A stretch of DNA of 64,000 bases, taken from the NCBI GenBank assembly GCA_911728455.2, contig OU452224.1, positions 27,830,187 through 27,894,186 of the forward strand, read 5' to 3'. The stretch comes from Marthasterias glacialis. Lineage: Eukaryota > Echinodermata > Asteroidea > Forcipulatida > Asteriidae. Shown here in pieces: positions 27,301 to 33,880 of this stretch. Position 1 is the first letter of the stretch; each line of letters starts with the position of its first letter. The translations under genes and the position numbers were made by a program. The notes below the pieces were generated by a model. That model was not told the origin of the DNA. It searched no databases and was given only the letters and a program-made list of their open reading frames with translations.

Positions 27301-28097
27301 CCAGAAAGAAATTATCTGTTTCCATGTTGTCTTCATCTTTGCACTTACCTCTGCTTAACATTAAGATTTCGTCTAGCTTTTTTTTTTACTATTACTCAAT
27401 GATTTAGTTTGCTTTAAGATTTGTTTTATGTTATGAGAAAATCACAGTGCTCCTACACCCCTCATGATTACCATTACATCATACTGGTCGAAACGTCGAT
27501 TTGTTACTCCACCGGTTCTTTTCAGAGCCGCAACCGCCCATAAGATTTGTTTTAGTTTATTGCACAATCAACAATGCAAACACCAATAATAAGATGAATA
27601 AAAATAATCGAGTCATTAAAACCACCCGCAAATTAACTCTTCAAACCTAACTGCAAGAAGAAAGTTCGAGTTCCTACTGTATGTTACTTACCCAGTGTTA
27701 CATTGGGTAGCAAATCCTGCCGTGCATTTATCAGTTCGAGAGCATAAACCATTGCATACATCCATTGCAAACCTCGTGGATTAATCTCTTTGCAGACTCC
27801 ATCTTGCTCCAAGTGAACATCAAACAGTCCGCCAAGATAAAATTGTCCCTTTCTCGAGAAGCTAGACTCCGAAGCATCTCCCAGACCTGGGGGTGTACCT
27901 GTTACATTTAGGATATTTTCTTGGTGTTCTGCTGTTTGCGTTGTTAGTTCGGTACCTTCAACTGGACGGAGCAGCAGGCAAATTAATACAAGAGGCAAAA
28001 CCCCTTGCAAGCGTCTCAATGAAATTGGGGATTGTAAAGTGTCAGGAGACTGTCTCAACCGATCAAAGAAACTTGACTTCATCTTCTCTGATCGCAT
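869..28097 (-). CDS. Metabotropic glutamate receptor-like family C GPCR (five exons)
   Basis: Joining 27692-28097, 5888-5987, 4770-4934, 3212-3451 and 869-2684 on the minus strand gives 2727 nt, a 908-residue protein plus stop. Every junction is GT/AG and phase-compatible. Domains: signal peptide around 32-50, Venus-flytrap domain about 85-550, nine-cysteine-type linker about 555-621, seven membrane helices about 628-868, and a 38-residue basic tail. Residues matching the mGluR amino-acid site include T214, D233, Y262 and D342. C696 and C774 match the conserved helix 3/loop 2 disulphide, and P866-K867 the PKxY motif after helix 7. The family senses extracellular amino acids at the plasma membrane. 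The 7TM sequence is divergent, so the ligand and G-protein class are unknown. The 3' end is uncertain because a strong donor precedes the stop. Confidence 0.9.
3212..3451 (-). CDS. Receptor exon 4 (240 bp)
   Basis: The exon encodes YFTRVVPSDIYQAAALVDIV, then FFNWSVVATVASDD and LAYGVPGLESF, the start of lobe 2 of the Venus-flytrap domain. D233 and Y262 correspond to conserved amino-acid-binding positions. The acceptor is TTTGTAG|C and the donor is CCG|GTTAGT. The open frame runs on past the donor to 3109, but joining at the donor restores NEIR-AFPKIKVIVAF with exon 5, as expected for the family. The following intron is 527 bp. Confidence 0.9.
3645..4150 (+). repeat. tRNA-derived SINE (family B), split by a hAT-like insertion
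   Basis: The left part has a box B-like GGTTCGAATCCC at 3689 and GCCTGTGGATTTTCCAC. The right part after the insertion reads AGTGCTTAACACACA and then GTGTATGGGTAAAAC. The same 3' end recurs at 21014, 21281, 21399 and 61371. The SINE is interrupted at TGTACAGT by the element at 3768-4114. Its 5' boundary is approximate. It lies in receptor intron 3. Confidence 0.65.
3768..4114. mobile_element. hAT-like MITE with 8-bp target duplication
   Basis: This 347-bp element has no coding capacity. It begins near GCGTAACTAAGG and ends CCCTAGTTACGGCGCTG, so its ends are inverted (CAGCGCCGTAACTAGGG). TGTACAGT occurs on both sides (3760-3767 and 4115-4122), the 8-bp duplication expected for hAT. The interior has G/C runs and a central AT-rich segment shared with 17330 and 57378. 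Confidence 0.75.
4770..4934 (-). CDS. Receptor exon 3 (165 bp)
   Basis: The acceptor CTGTCCTTTTACAG and the donor CAG|GTAGG bound a frame reading GSIVSVVGPATSNAAISVA and then ELPEISYSATSEQLS. This is the signature region of the family C ligand pocket, with the serine/threonine-rich GP-A-TS loop and the SYSATS strand. The exon has no start codon of its own. The trailing AG plus the first C of exon 4 encodes Ser. Confidence 0.9.
5589..5788. mobile_element. Long-palindrome foldback element
   Basis: Arms of about 95-100 bp are near-perfect inverted copies (ACATATGGACTGGCA... and ...TGCCAGTCCATATGTGT). The inner parts share GTGAGTGACCGGGAGAGG and its complement, and the tip is CCTCGGCCTTTGGCC. 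This is a MITE-type foldback in receptor intron 2. If transcribed, it would form one long hairpin. I could not fix its target duplication. Confidence 0.75.
5888..5987 (-). CDS. Receptor exon 2 (100 bp)
   Basis: The exon is bounded by a pyrimidine-rich acceptor ending TGATGCAG and the donor GA|GTGAGT. The frame reads FHIKDTCGNPNVAV and then TSSLDFITSSAH, matching the mGluR segment 'I-DTC...AL-ESLDFI'. Both phases fit: the G ending exon 1 plus GA makes Gly, and the trailing GA plus T of exon 3 makes Asp. It is separated from exon 1 by a 21.7-kb intron. Confidence 0.88.
5988..8584. other. Start of receptor intron 1, no feature seen
   Basis: AT-rich intron sequence. The short open frames on either strand lack recognisable domains or splice context. 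I see no repeat family here that recurs in the window. Confidence 0.5.
8585..8650. repeat. Poly-T tract
   Basis: Two runs of about 30 T separated by GTATCG. It could be the inverted tail of an old retrocopy, but no element body is evident beside it. Confidence 0.8.
8940..9235. repeat. Interspersed repeat, copy 1 (ends GAGCTGGGGCTTTAA)
   Basis: About 295 bp matching 24085-24366 along its length. Shared blocks include GCGAGAAAACGGTAAAAATG, ACGATAACACTTCAGGCAG and TTGAGCTGGGGCTTTA. The right end runs into TTAA, which suggests a TTAA-targeting MITE. No left boundary could be set. Confidence 0.6.
9240..12697. other. Intron 1 segment, little recognised
   Basis: No exon or RNA gene recognised. A G-run lies at 10843-10858 and poly-T near 11920. 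A decayed single arm of the Penelope-type repeat (ATGGCCTCATGTCTCGACC) is at 11310-11380 on the minus strand. An open frame at 9942-10343 (133 codons) shows no domain. Confidence 0.45.
12702..13090. mobile_element. TTAA-flanked MITE (AGGCATTGCATACG ends)
   Basis: A 389-bp element between TTAA at 12698-12701 and 13091-13094. Its ends are imperfect inverted repeats (AGGCATTGCATACGTTTGGTA, and the complement of TACCAAACGTATGCATCTCCT). TTAA targets suit piggyBac or Kolobok-type transposases. The short open frame at 12832-13014 lies inside and includes a natural hairpin, TGAGAAGCG...CGCTTCTCA, so it is not a gene. The ATTTTCACAGGTTAG segment resembles a repeat I associate with echinoderm genomes. 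Confidence 0.65.
13556..14230 (-). mobile_element. Truncated TTAA-MITE, inverted copy of the 50743 element
   Basis: It starts after TTAA with CCCTATCAGGAC. It follows the order of the 50743-51667 element in reverse, including GGGGGCACATAGTGCCCCC, the AAAATGGCCGCC / GGCGGCCGTTTTG palindrome and ATTTTTGGGGTCTGAAAAG. The far end has no recognisable TIR. The local open frames are not coding. Confidence 0.6.
14240..16497. other. Intron 1 segment, nothing recognised
   Basis: AT-rich and without recognisable domains, RNA genes or recurrent repeats. The open frame at 14813-15034 is basic but matches no family I know and has no splice context. Confidence 0.4.
16498..16624. mobile_element. Short foldback MITE
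   Basis: Most of this 127-bp segment is an imperfect palindrome: AATATTGACAG...CAGTCAATATT outside, AAAACTACGAATCCC...GGGGGTCATAGTTTT inside, and GGGGCGAAGCCGCGG near the centre. A short GCTACGGGTATA repeat (three copies) follows at 16680-16740. Confidence 0.6.
17330..17668. mobile_element. hAT-like MITE, 3'-truncated copy
   Basis: It starts CAGTGGGGGTAACTAAGG and shares the body of 3768-4114 (TTTGAAATCTGGAATTTCGAG, CACTGAAAAGGGGCTTG, CTAGGAAAAATGGTGCACC). The terminal TAGTTACGGCGCTG is missing. G/C runs near the start are preserved. Confidence 0.6.
17669..19454. other. Intron 1 segment with GTTT microsatellite, otherwise unassigned
   Basis: GTTTGTTTGTTTG and T-rich runs at 17728-17800 create lysine-rich open frames on the minus strand that are not genes. 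No further feature seen. Confidence 0.4.
19455..20300. repeat. Decayed tandem repeat block
   Basis: Phrases such as TTGTGGAGACC, CCTTTTGTTATA, AGTCCTTGGTTTGAA and GTGTGGACA recur at irregular spacing of about 60-110 bp, with CACACA stretches between. It looks like an old diverged satellite or simple-repeat array. Short open frames within it are by-products. Confidence 0.35.
20810..20953. mobile_element. Foldback element with GTCGAAACG motif and histone-type stem-loop in both arms
   Basis: The left arm (minus strand) and right arm share GTCGAGACCACAC and a hairpin: AGCTCTTTTCAGAGCC at 20828-20843 (minus) and a decayed GGCTCGTTTCAGAGCT at 20914-20929 (plus). Both are followed by ACC and an (A)AGAGA motif. 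Between them lies CTGAAGA...GTTCGAAAC at 20874-20899. The hairpin resembles the 3' stem-loop of replication-dependent histone mRNAs, but no histone gene is present. Confidence 0.6.
21014..21180 (-). repeat. tRNA-derived SINE (family B)
   Basis: The tRNA-like head on the minus strand (about 21178 to 21104) has box A-like TGGTCTAGTCGG and box B GGATTCGATTCC. The body includes TTTCACAGAACTTAGGAAAG and ends near the ATGGGTAAAAC-type tail. It is likely inactive and inserted in intron 1. Confidence 0.65.
21281..21465. repeat. Two inverted SINE-B fragments around poly-T
   Basis: 21281-21365 carries the SINE-B 3' region on the minus strand (CCATACACCGAT, ACTTTCCCGAGTCC). 21399-21465 carries it on the plus strand (ACTCGGGAAAGTAGTGAGTA, ACAGTGCTTAACACACA). 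A run of about 32 T (21367-21398) lies between. Confidence 0.6.
21470..23160. other. Intron 1 segment with GC-rich island
   Basis: Mostly AT-rich and unassigned. A GC-rich patch at about 22660-22830 carries a 127-codon minus-strand open frame (22495-22878) of no recognised family. It may be an old retroelement fragment. Confidence 0.4.
23163..23356. mobile_element. Palindrome-array TIR element, short copy (194 bp)
   Basis: The ends are inverted repeats: TACGAAAGGATATTGCCGCC and, from the right, TACGGCAGCATATTGCCGCC, continuing CACGT. ATTTAT flanks both sides (23157-23162 and 23357-23362), a 6-bp duplication. Inside are four copies of a palindrome of the type TATCGTGTACGTACACGATA. There is no open frame. 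The same TIR and core unit occur in the 402-bp copy at 44965. Confidence 0.85.
23455..23620 (-). repeat. tRNA-derived SINE (family C)
   Basis: The minus strand carries box A-like TAGACTTGCTCAGTGG and box B GGTTCAAATCCC. These are followed by a body with GTGGATTAAGTTTCC and GTTTTCCCCGGTGGGG. A related body fragment lies at 54694-54770. Confidence 0.6.
24085..24366. repeat. Interspersed repeat, copy 2 of the 8940 family
   Basis: Colinear with 8940-9235: it shares GCGAGAAAACGGTAAAAATG, CGATAACACTTCAGGCAG, ATTTCAAGGAAAG and GTTGAGCTGGGGCTTTA. Function unknown; no coding capacity. Confidence 0.6.
24370..24987. other. Intron 1 segment, nothing recognised
   Basis: AT-rich with short ATC/ATT microsatellites at 24742-24806. 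No gene or repeat family identified. Confidence 0.4.
24988..26490 (+). pseudogene. CR1/Jockey-like LINE ORF2 remnant (reverse transcriptase)
   Basis: A reverse-transcriptase relic read in shifting frames. PMLQFIVQQSLDTGDL and DWIKANITLLFKKG (25030 on) match the RT entry region, then NQHAFRKHRLCDSQLI. DFSKAFD lies near 25356, SGTPQGTLLGP at 25522 on, and FADDC (YADD-box equivalent) at 25617. A tail frame (25627-26394) resembles the RT-thumb and C-terminal region. The 3' end carries CGCGGAGTATTTTGAAGG. At least two frameshifts make it dead. It is antisense to the receptor gene within intron 1. Confidence 0.8.
26861..27106. mobile_element. Foldback element of Penelope-type repeat arms, copy 1
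   Basis: The left arm (26861-26957) and right arm (27005-27106) are inverted copies of about 95 bp. The outer motif on each arm is GGGTCGAAACGT followed by (A/G)GGCCATT; the inner part is ACTCCAGTATACTTG and a TG/CA-rich tract leading to GACTGCTT. The spacer is about 47 bp. No coding potential. Confidence 0.65.
27480..27545 (+). repeat. GTCGAAACGTC motif with histone-like stem-loop, solo copy
   Basis: GGTCGAAACGTCGAT (27486-27500) is followed at 27514-27529 by GGTTCTTTTCAGAGCC, a hairpin with a six-pair stem (one G-T) and TTTC loop, then GCAACC. It matches the arms of the 20810-20953 element. It lies about 150 bp from receptor exon 1 inside intron 1. Confidence 0.55.
27692..28097 (-). CDS. 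Receptor exon 1: signal peptide and start of Venus-flytrap domain
   Basis: Residues 1-135 plus one base. A hydrophobic stretch (VLPLVLICLLL) ends near a likely cleavage site, PVEG. Next come GQFYLGGLFDVH and GLQWMYAMVYALELIN, the canonical start of a family C ligand-binding domain. The exon ends at a consensus donor, G|GTAAGT, on the minus strand at 27692/27691. The ATG at 28097 is used; a second in-frame ATG lies five codons on and could serve instead. An out-of-frame ATG lies 7 bases upstream. The 5' UTR and promoter are not identified. Confidence 0.88.
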
Positions 28098-28204
28098 CAG
28101 ACATTGTGAAATGTTTCCAGAACCAACATGTTTGTTGCAATTTGTACTGTAGTGACACGCCTGCTACCAACGGACTTGCCCCTACCAACGGTATCTCTGA
28201 GTAA

Positions 28205-29160
28205 GAGAGTAAGCCTATATTTATGTATTTTCTCACGGTCAAAGTCTAACTTGAATTGGCGCATCAACTCACGAACCGGATCTTGTTCAAGTCATCAGTC
28301 TCTAATGAATTTCACTGGGAATACTTCGATGTTTTCTTCTGAAGTATCAAGAATATTTTGTTAAACGCAAGGCTTAGTTTGAAAAAAAACTCGTTGTTCA
28401 CACTGCGAGTGGATATCACCAACGTGTGAACATTTGGATTGGTTTGTCTAAAAGCATCCAAGTTGTACAATTGCCAAGTTGCCCGCCCTAGAACCGCCAA
28501 GCTGCACTATTGCCAAGGAGTTAATACCGCTGGTTTGACTGATGTGTCCCGTGGCTTGTTGTAAAGTGCCGTCCACATGCCGAGGTACTTTGCTTTTATG
28601 TACTCAACTGTCGACTGCGACGACCCATCGATTGAATAGTGTCAAGTAAATCAACTCCACACTGCTGTGTGATCACGTTGTGTATGCTGTCATGCATGCC
28701 GCACCGTAGGTGACAAATGTTTTCTCATCTGTGGTAGTAATACGAAGAAAAGAACACAATTATAAGACTCGTGCAACAAACATCATTATCTTGTATCATT
28801 TATTATTAATGGCGGCTGTGTATTAGTGCTGGACATTTGGAAGTTGCCCTTCGCACCAAAACGGAACGAGTGCCAAACTTCTCACTGCTTTGTAGTCTGT
28901 AATGTCCAAGTACAAGATGACGGCAAAGGCGTCGTGCGGAAATTAAAACTTTGTCACTCTATTTGTAACTAGAAGTACAGAACAAGGATAGTATTCGGTG
29001 CATCCTTTCTGTGCAAATGTATACAATTCTTGGGACATACACCCACAAATAAAGGTCCTAATTTGCTAAAGTACGTTATATTATTTTTATTTATTTTTTT
29101 TTTATTTTTTTTTTTTTTTAAGTTTTGTTTGAAATTTGTATTTGTATTTCAAATACCCAA
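28205..29160. other. Region upstream of receptor exon 1, no gene recognised
   Basis: This is where a promoter or 5' UTR exon would lie. I see no convincing core promoter element or further coding exon. A T-rich tract lies at 29080-29125. Confidence 0.4.
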
Positions 29161-29161
29161 A

Positions 29162-29412
29162 ATTTGTTAATGGCCTCACGTTTCGACCCTAGCAGAGTCT
29201 TTCTCAAAGGCTAAATGACAACACAACACACACATACTAGTATACTGGAGTAACAAAAGCAGCCAAGTGGAAAGAAGTGAAAAGAGAGAGGCAGAAAGCA
29301 GTCAGAAGATGCAAATGATGAACAATGAAGAGGGAGACAAAGGGGGTTAGGGGAAGAGTCTGGTTTAACCACTGAAGATTTTCACTTCTTTCCATTTGAC
29401 TGCTTTTGTTAC

Positions 29413-29448
<36 letters not shown>

Positions 29449-29512
29449 TGTGTTGTCATTTAGTCTTTGAGAAAGACTTTGCTAGGGTCGAAACGTGATG
29501 CCATTAACAAAT
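29162..29512. mobile_element. Foldback element of Penelope-type repeat arms, copy 2
   Basis: The outer arms are inverted copies: TTTGTTAATGGCCTCACG and the mirror CGTGATGCCATTAACAAA. Each carries the hairpin core GACTC-TGCTA-GGGTC (or GACTTTGCTAGGGTC) followed by GAAACGT. The inner arms share the CACTTCTTTCCATTTGACTG motif. A purine-rich spacer and a (TA)n run (29416-29444) sit between. Same family as 26861-27106 and the single arm at 44812-44925. Confidence 0.65.
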
Positions 29513-29514
29513 GT

Positions 29515-31284
29515 TGTGCATTTGTACTACACAGGTTGTTGTGGTTGGTAAGCAGTTTGCAAAGGCTAATTTGATTTGTTCTTCAAATACCCATTAATTT
29601 CACACATAGTGCTTGCTGGGGCTCCTTTTTAAAGCGACGGCTGCCTTCGTTGAAGCCATAAAAATCAGCAAGGCGCCAGTGGACTGAAATAGGTCGCTTG
29701 TGTTGGCATGGTACATTTAATGTCGTGTTTTTATAAACCATTAGAGCTATTAAATTCTCAGCAAAGAAAATTAATATATTTAGAATTGATCGTAGGCATG
29801 CGCAGACAAGCCAATCAACTTTTGGATTGACGTGAATTCAACCTTGATTGCGCGTAAACTTGCTCCTTATAGCCTCACATCAAGCTGGTCGTTGAAGGTT
29901 TAATATATTGCACTATAGGAACAGGCGGTGATGAGGAAGGTTTTATCGCGAACTAGTTGAGCCAAGAAGCGGCTGCATCGTAAAGACTGGATCTTGGGAT
30001 AAAGATTTAACCTAAAAAAAGACCTAGATGCCGAAGGATCAAATGACCAATATCGCGACTAATGTCGATTTATTAATGGTAAGTTGTAACTTATACACGG
30101 TAACAAAATTACAACAATTGCGACCGGGGAGAAAGCAACTGATCTTTCAGGATCCAATTATATCAAAAAGCATCGGATAACAAAGAGGTTTTTATTTGAT
30201 TGTATTAGACTGTCAGATTGCGTCTATAGCTCCCATTAAGCGTGTATTTGCGACATTGTGGTCTGCAGTGACACTAGGTGGAGCGAGTATACACTAAATC
30301 AATAACACTCACGAAGATGTTTTCGTTGTTAGGAAGTAGATCTACCTTTTAATGTCTTTAGACTTCTGGGGGGCTTCCGGGTGCTTTTTTGCATTGCCGG
30401 AAGAGATATATGGGTTATTTGACCGTCGAAGGACTGGTTTTCAATCTCAAGGTTTCACAAAAACAAGTCAATTATTAATAAATCACGGACTCAGTAATGT
30501 AGGCCTAAACATGAACAAAATCACCAGAAATCTATGAAATAATTGTTGCATGTATGAACAAATTGATGTGGACAATCAACCGCTATCATGAAGCTGGCTA
30601 TGACGTCACACTTTGACATTGTTTTCCAAGAAACGCTAATACTCCCAATTGTGGTCTGGTTATTGACTCTCAAATAGTTAAGCAGTGCAATGCCTCGTCC
30701 GAATCAAGTGGCTACGCCTATGGTCGTTGGCTGCCATATGGCAATACGGCCAGAGCCACTCCGAAGCCATTAAATACCTGATGCCCATTACATTAAACTT
30801 CTCGTTAGACGACGACAAATTTGTGAGATTCTAATGATTTTAATAATTGTATCAATTGTTACTTTGATTTTGTCCGGATATTACTGTTGCCAGTGTTCAT
30901 TTTCAATTACCACGTTTTCCATTATCATCAATACCCCGTAGGTCGATGTTATTGCATTAGAATCAATTACTCAGATGAACACTGAAGCGTGAAGACAATT
31001 ATGGCTTCAAATAGTCTCGCTTGTAATATTGCCGGTCGGACTGAATATATATGTACACAATTCTTTTTACATTGGCGTTTTACTGTATGTCAAAAGATCC
31101 ACTTTTGCAAGAGCTCATTGTTTGATCCAATTATTTATCATTTCATAAAACAGATGGAAAAGCGGGAATGATTTTCAATACTCTGTTATTCATTGTCTAT
31201 CAGTCTGATCGGCGTGATCAGTCAAGACAAGTGCGCCTGTTAAAATAGTTCCATGGTGCAGTTGTTTAGACGCTTCCTCGAACT
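29515..31284. other. Intergenic stretch, nothing recognised
   Basis: No domain-bearing frame, RNA gene or window-recurrent repeat found between the foldback element and the BEL/Pao insertion. Confidence 0.4.
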
Positions 31285-31289
31285 GATCG

Positions 31290-32050
31290 TGTAACGATTT
31301 CTCCATACGTCATGTGCTGAAAATCATCTATTTCTCCTCTTTAACGGTCACTGGACACTGCCCCATTTGAATCCATAAACACACAAGAACTTCAATGACT
31401 GGCACTTGGTAGACTGTGTTATGAATGAATAGGGTGTAACTAGGTTTAATCTGAAACAACAACCGAACATGAAATTACAATCAATATCATACCATGGAAC
31501 AGTAATAAACTCATAGAGTCTAGTAATAGAGATAATACGAACCGAATATTATGCTCAAGAATGGAAGTAAGAAATGGAGATCATATAAAGATTTACCAAA
31601 ATAGCATCAAACTACCATAAATCCAAGGAGTAGAATATTTACCATGGAAAACTAGAGAAAGTTTAGTCACCAAAATATTCATAGGAAACATGGGCAATGT
31701 ATCATGTAAATAATGATGTAGATAAAGTAAACTTACAACTGTGATGAGCTAATGATTTATAACTAGCAGCAACAAATGAAGAAGACGTCAGAAACTGCCA
31801 AAGCGGTGTAAATTCGCATATTTAGTCTAAAGCCTTTATCTTGCAGTTCAGAGCATGCAATCCATGTATATCTCTATGCAATCCATGTGCCCAAACAGCC
31901 CTGTACATGTGATCACCCAGCCTCAATCACATGTGGCCACTGCCAATGTACTAAACAGTAGTGCACTAAAACAATAAAATGTAACTACCTGATGTTGCAT
32001 GGTGAATTGCACACACACACTAAACTCAAAAAGGGGAAGCCTGCGTTACA
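31290..32050 (-). repeat. BEL/Pao 3' LTR
   Basis: 761 bp, starting TGTAAC and ending GTTACA. It is identical to the LTR at 38168-38928 except one base noticed at 31544. Preceded by the target duplication GATCG. Confidence 0.95.
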
Positions 32051-32200
32051 TTCCGGCCCCTTAAATGCTTAATTTATCAAACTTGCATTTACTAAAATAA
32101 AAAACAGTAACCAGGCGTAAACAGGTAATCCAATAAACGTTTAAACTAGAACAAACAGTAAACTAAACTGCAGAGTCGAATGACAGAAACTAAGACAAAT

Positions 32201-33862
32201 CTAGCCATGATTGCCTTCCAAAAGGCACAGCTTGGTGATAGGCCTCACAAGACTACCAGTCGCCGTTCGTACTTCTACACTCCGCACCAGATCGTCTCCT
32301 CCAGGAAACGTCTTTGTGATTCTCGCCAGAGGCCACTGATTCCTAGGAGAGTTGTCATCTCGAACCAATACGATGTCACCCATCTGAAAATTGGGTCGAG
32401 GCTCAATCCAACGTTGTCGACACTGCAGGGTGGGGAGGTACTCTGCAATCCAGCGTTTCCAGAACTGCTCTACCAGAAGCTGAACATGCTTCCAGCGTTT
32501 ACCATACTTGTCAGTCTGTTTCATATCACGAAGTGGAACTGGGTGACCATGTCCAAGCTTCAGAAGGTGATTTGGCGTAAGTGCTTCAAGGTCCCTTGGA
32601 TCATCTGAGACAGCTGTGATAGGTCTATCATTTACTATAGACTCTACTTCGCAAAACAAAGTATCAAGCCTCTCATCGTCAAGCACTTGGTCACGCAAGA
32701 GTGAAGTCAGAATCTTGCGACAGGTACGAATCTGGCGTTCCCATACTCCACCCATGTGGGAGGCTGCAGGAGGGTTGAATTCCCATTCAATCCTTCTTTT
32801 GAGGAAGAAACCTTCTGTCTGCTTGTTCTCTTCCAGACGCTTGATAGCTAATCTGAGCTCCTTTTCTGCTCCAATGAAGTTGGTCCCATTATCAGAATGG
32901 ATCTTCTCTGGTGTTCCTCGTCTTGCCGCAAACCTGATGAAGGCATTTAGGAATGAATCTGATTCTAAAGAGTGTAGCTTCTCCAGGTGGATGGCTCTGA
33001 TAGACAGGCAAGTGAATAGACAACCGTATCGTTTTTCCGTGCTCCTCCCTCTTTTGACGAGAAACGGTCCAAAACAGTCGACTCCTGTACAAGTGAATGG
33101 TGGTTTACCTGGAGTCACTCTATTTACAGGCAGATCAGCCATGCGCTGCTCTCCGGGCAATCCTCGCAATCTTCTGCAGAGCACGCATGCTTTCAGAATA
33201 CGGTTTATCAGAGGTCTTACTTTGGGGATCCAGTACTGTCTTCTGATGACAGAGAGAACATACTCCTTACCAGAATGGCCAGACAGGGATTCATGAGTAT
33301 GACGAACTATCAGCGTAGCCAGATGACTATCATGGGGTAGTATTGCCGGGAACTTCCGAGTGTCTTCAACCGGAGCGTGTCGGAGTCTGCCTCCAAGCCT
33401 CAATATTCCGCTGTCATCGAGGTATGGCTCAAGGCAATAGATGGCACTTTGCTTCTTAACTGAGGTCTTGCCTGCCTCCATGTCACGTAGTTCATCCTTG
33501 TAGTATTGCCTTTGAACACTCCTTATAATGGCCAACTCAGCATGTTTCAGCTCGGCTACTGTCAGCCTTCCACTTCTGGCATTTTTACTATTCGGGTTCT
33601 TTGGTCTATGTCGCAGCAACCATTCACCGAAGCGTAGAAGCCATGCAACTGCCTTTCTGAGACGATGCAATGAAGAGTATCTGTTGATCAACCTTTCAGT
33701 GGGATTGTTTTGATCAGCAGCATCCACTACCCGTGATACTGCCTCCTTCTTCACTTCTTTGTCCTTCTCCTGTAGACTTGGTATCTTTGGGGTCATTGGC
33801 CATTTATCTTCAGTCTGCCAGAGAAAATTTGGTCCCTTTCTCCACCTCTCCTTTTGAAGCAT
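32201..33862 (-). pseudogene. BEL/Pao pol, distal part: integrase and DUF5641-like end
   Basis: 553 codons in the same frame as the upstream gag-pol frame, separated by a single TGA. It carries the H2C2 zinc-binding motif (HTHESLSGHSG... CVLCRRL, about 165-220). The integrase catalytic residues are D (VDCFGPF, about 260), D (HSDNGTNF, about 323) and E (GVWERQ, about 374). A C-terminal domain with WPLARITKTFPG, like DUF5641 of BEL/Pao integrases, follows. Integrase would insert the cDNA into chromosomes. The apparent start Met is just the first Met after the TGA; as annotated it is a fragment cut off from the rest of pol. Confidence 0.9.
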
Positions 33863-33880
33863 GCTCTGAGCATCCAGACC

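Noticed and set aside
29166..29215. Canonical hammerhead ribozyme in the foldback arms
   Set aside because: The core reads TTGAGAAA where CUGANGA is needed (G8 missing). Only the hairpin-GAAAC part matches, so I report a hammerhead-like remnant at most.
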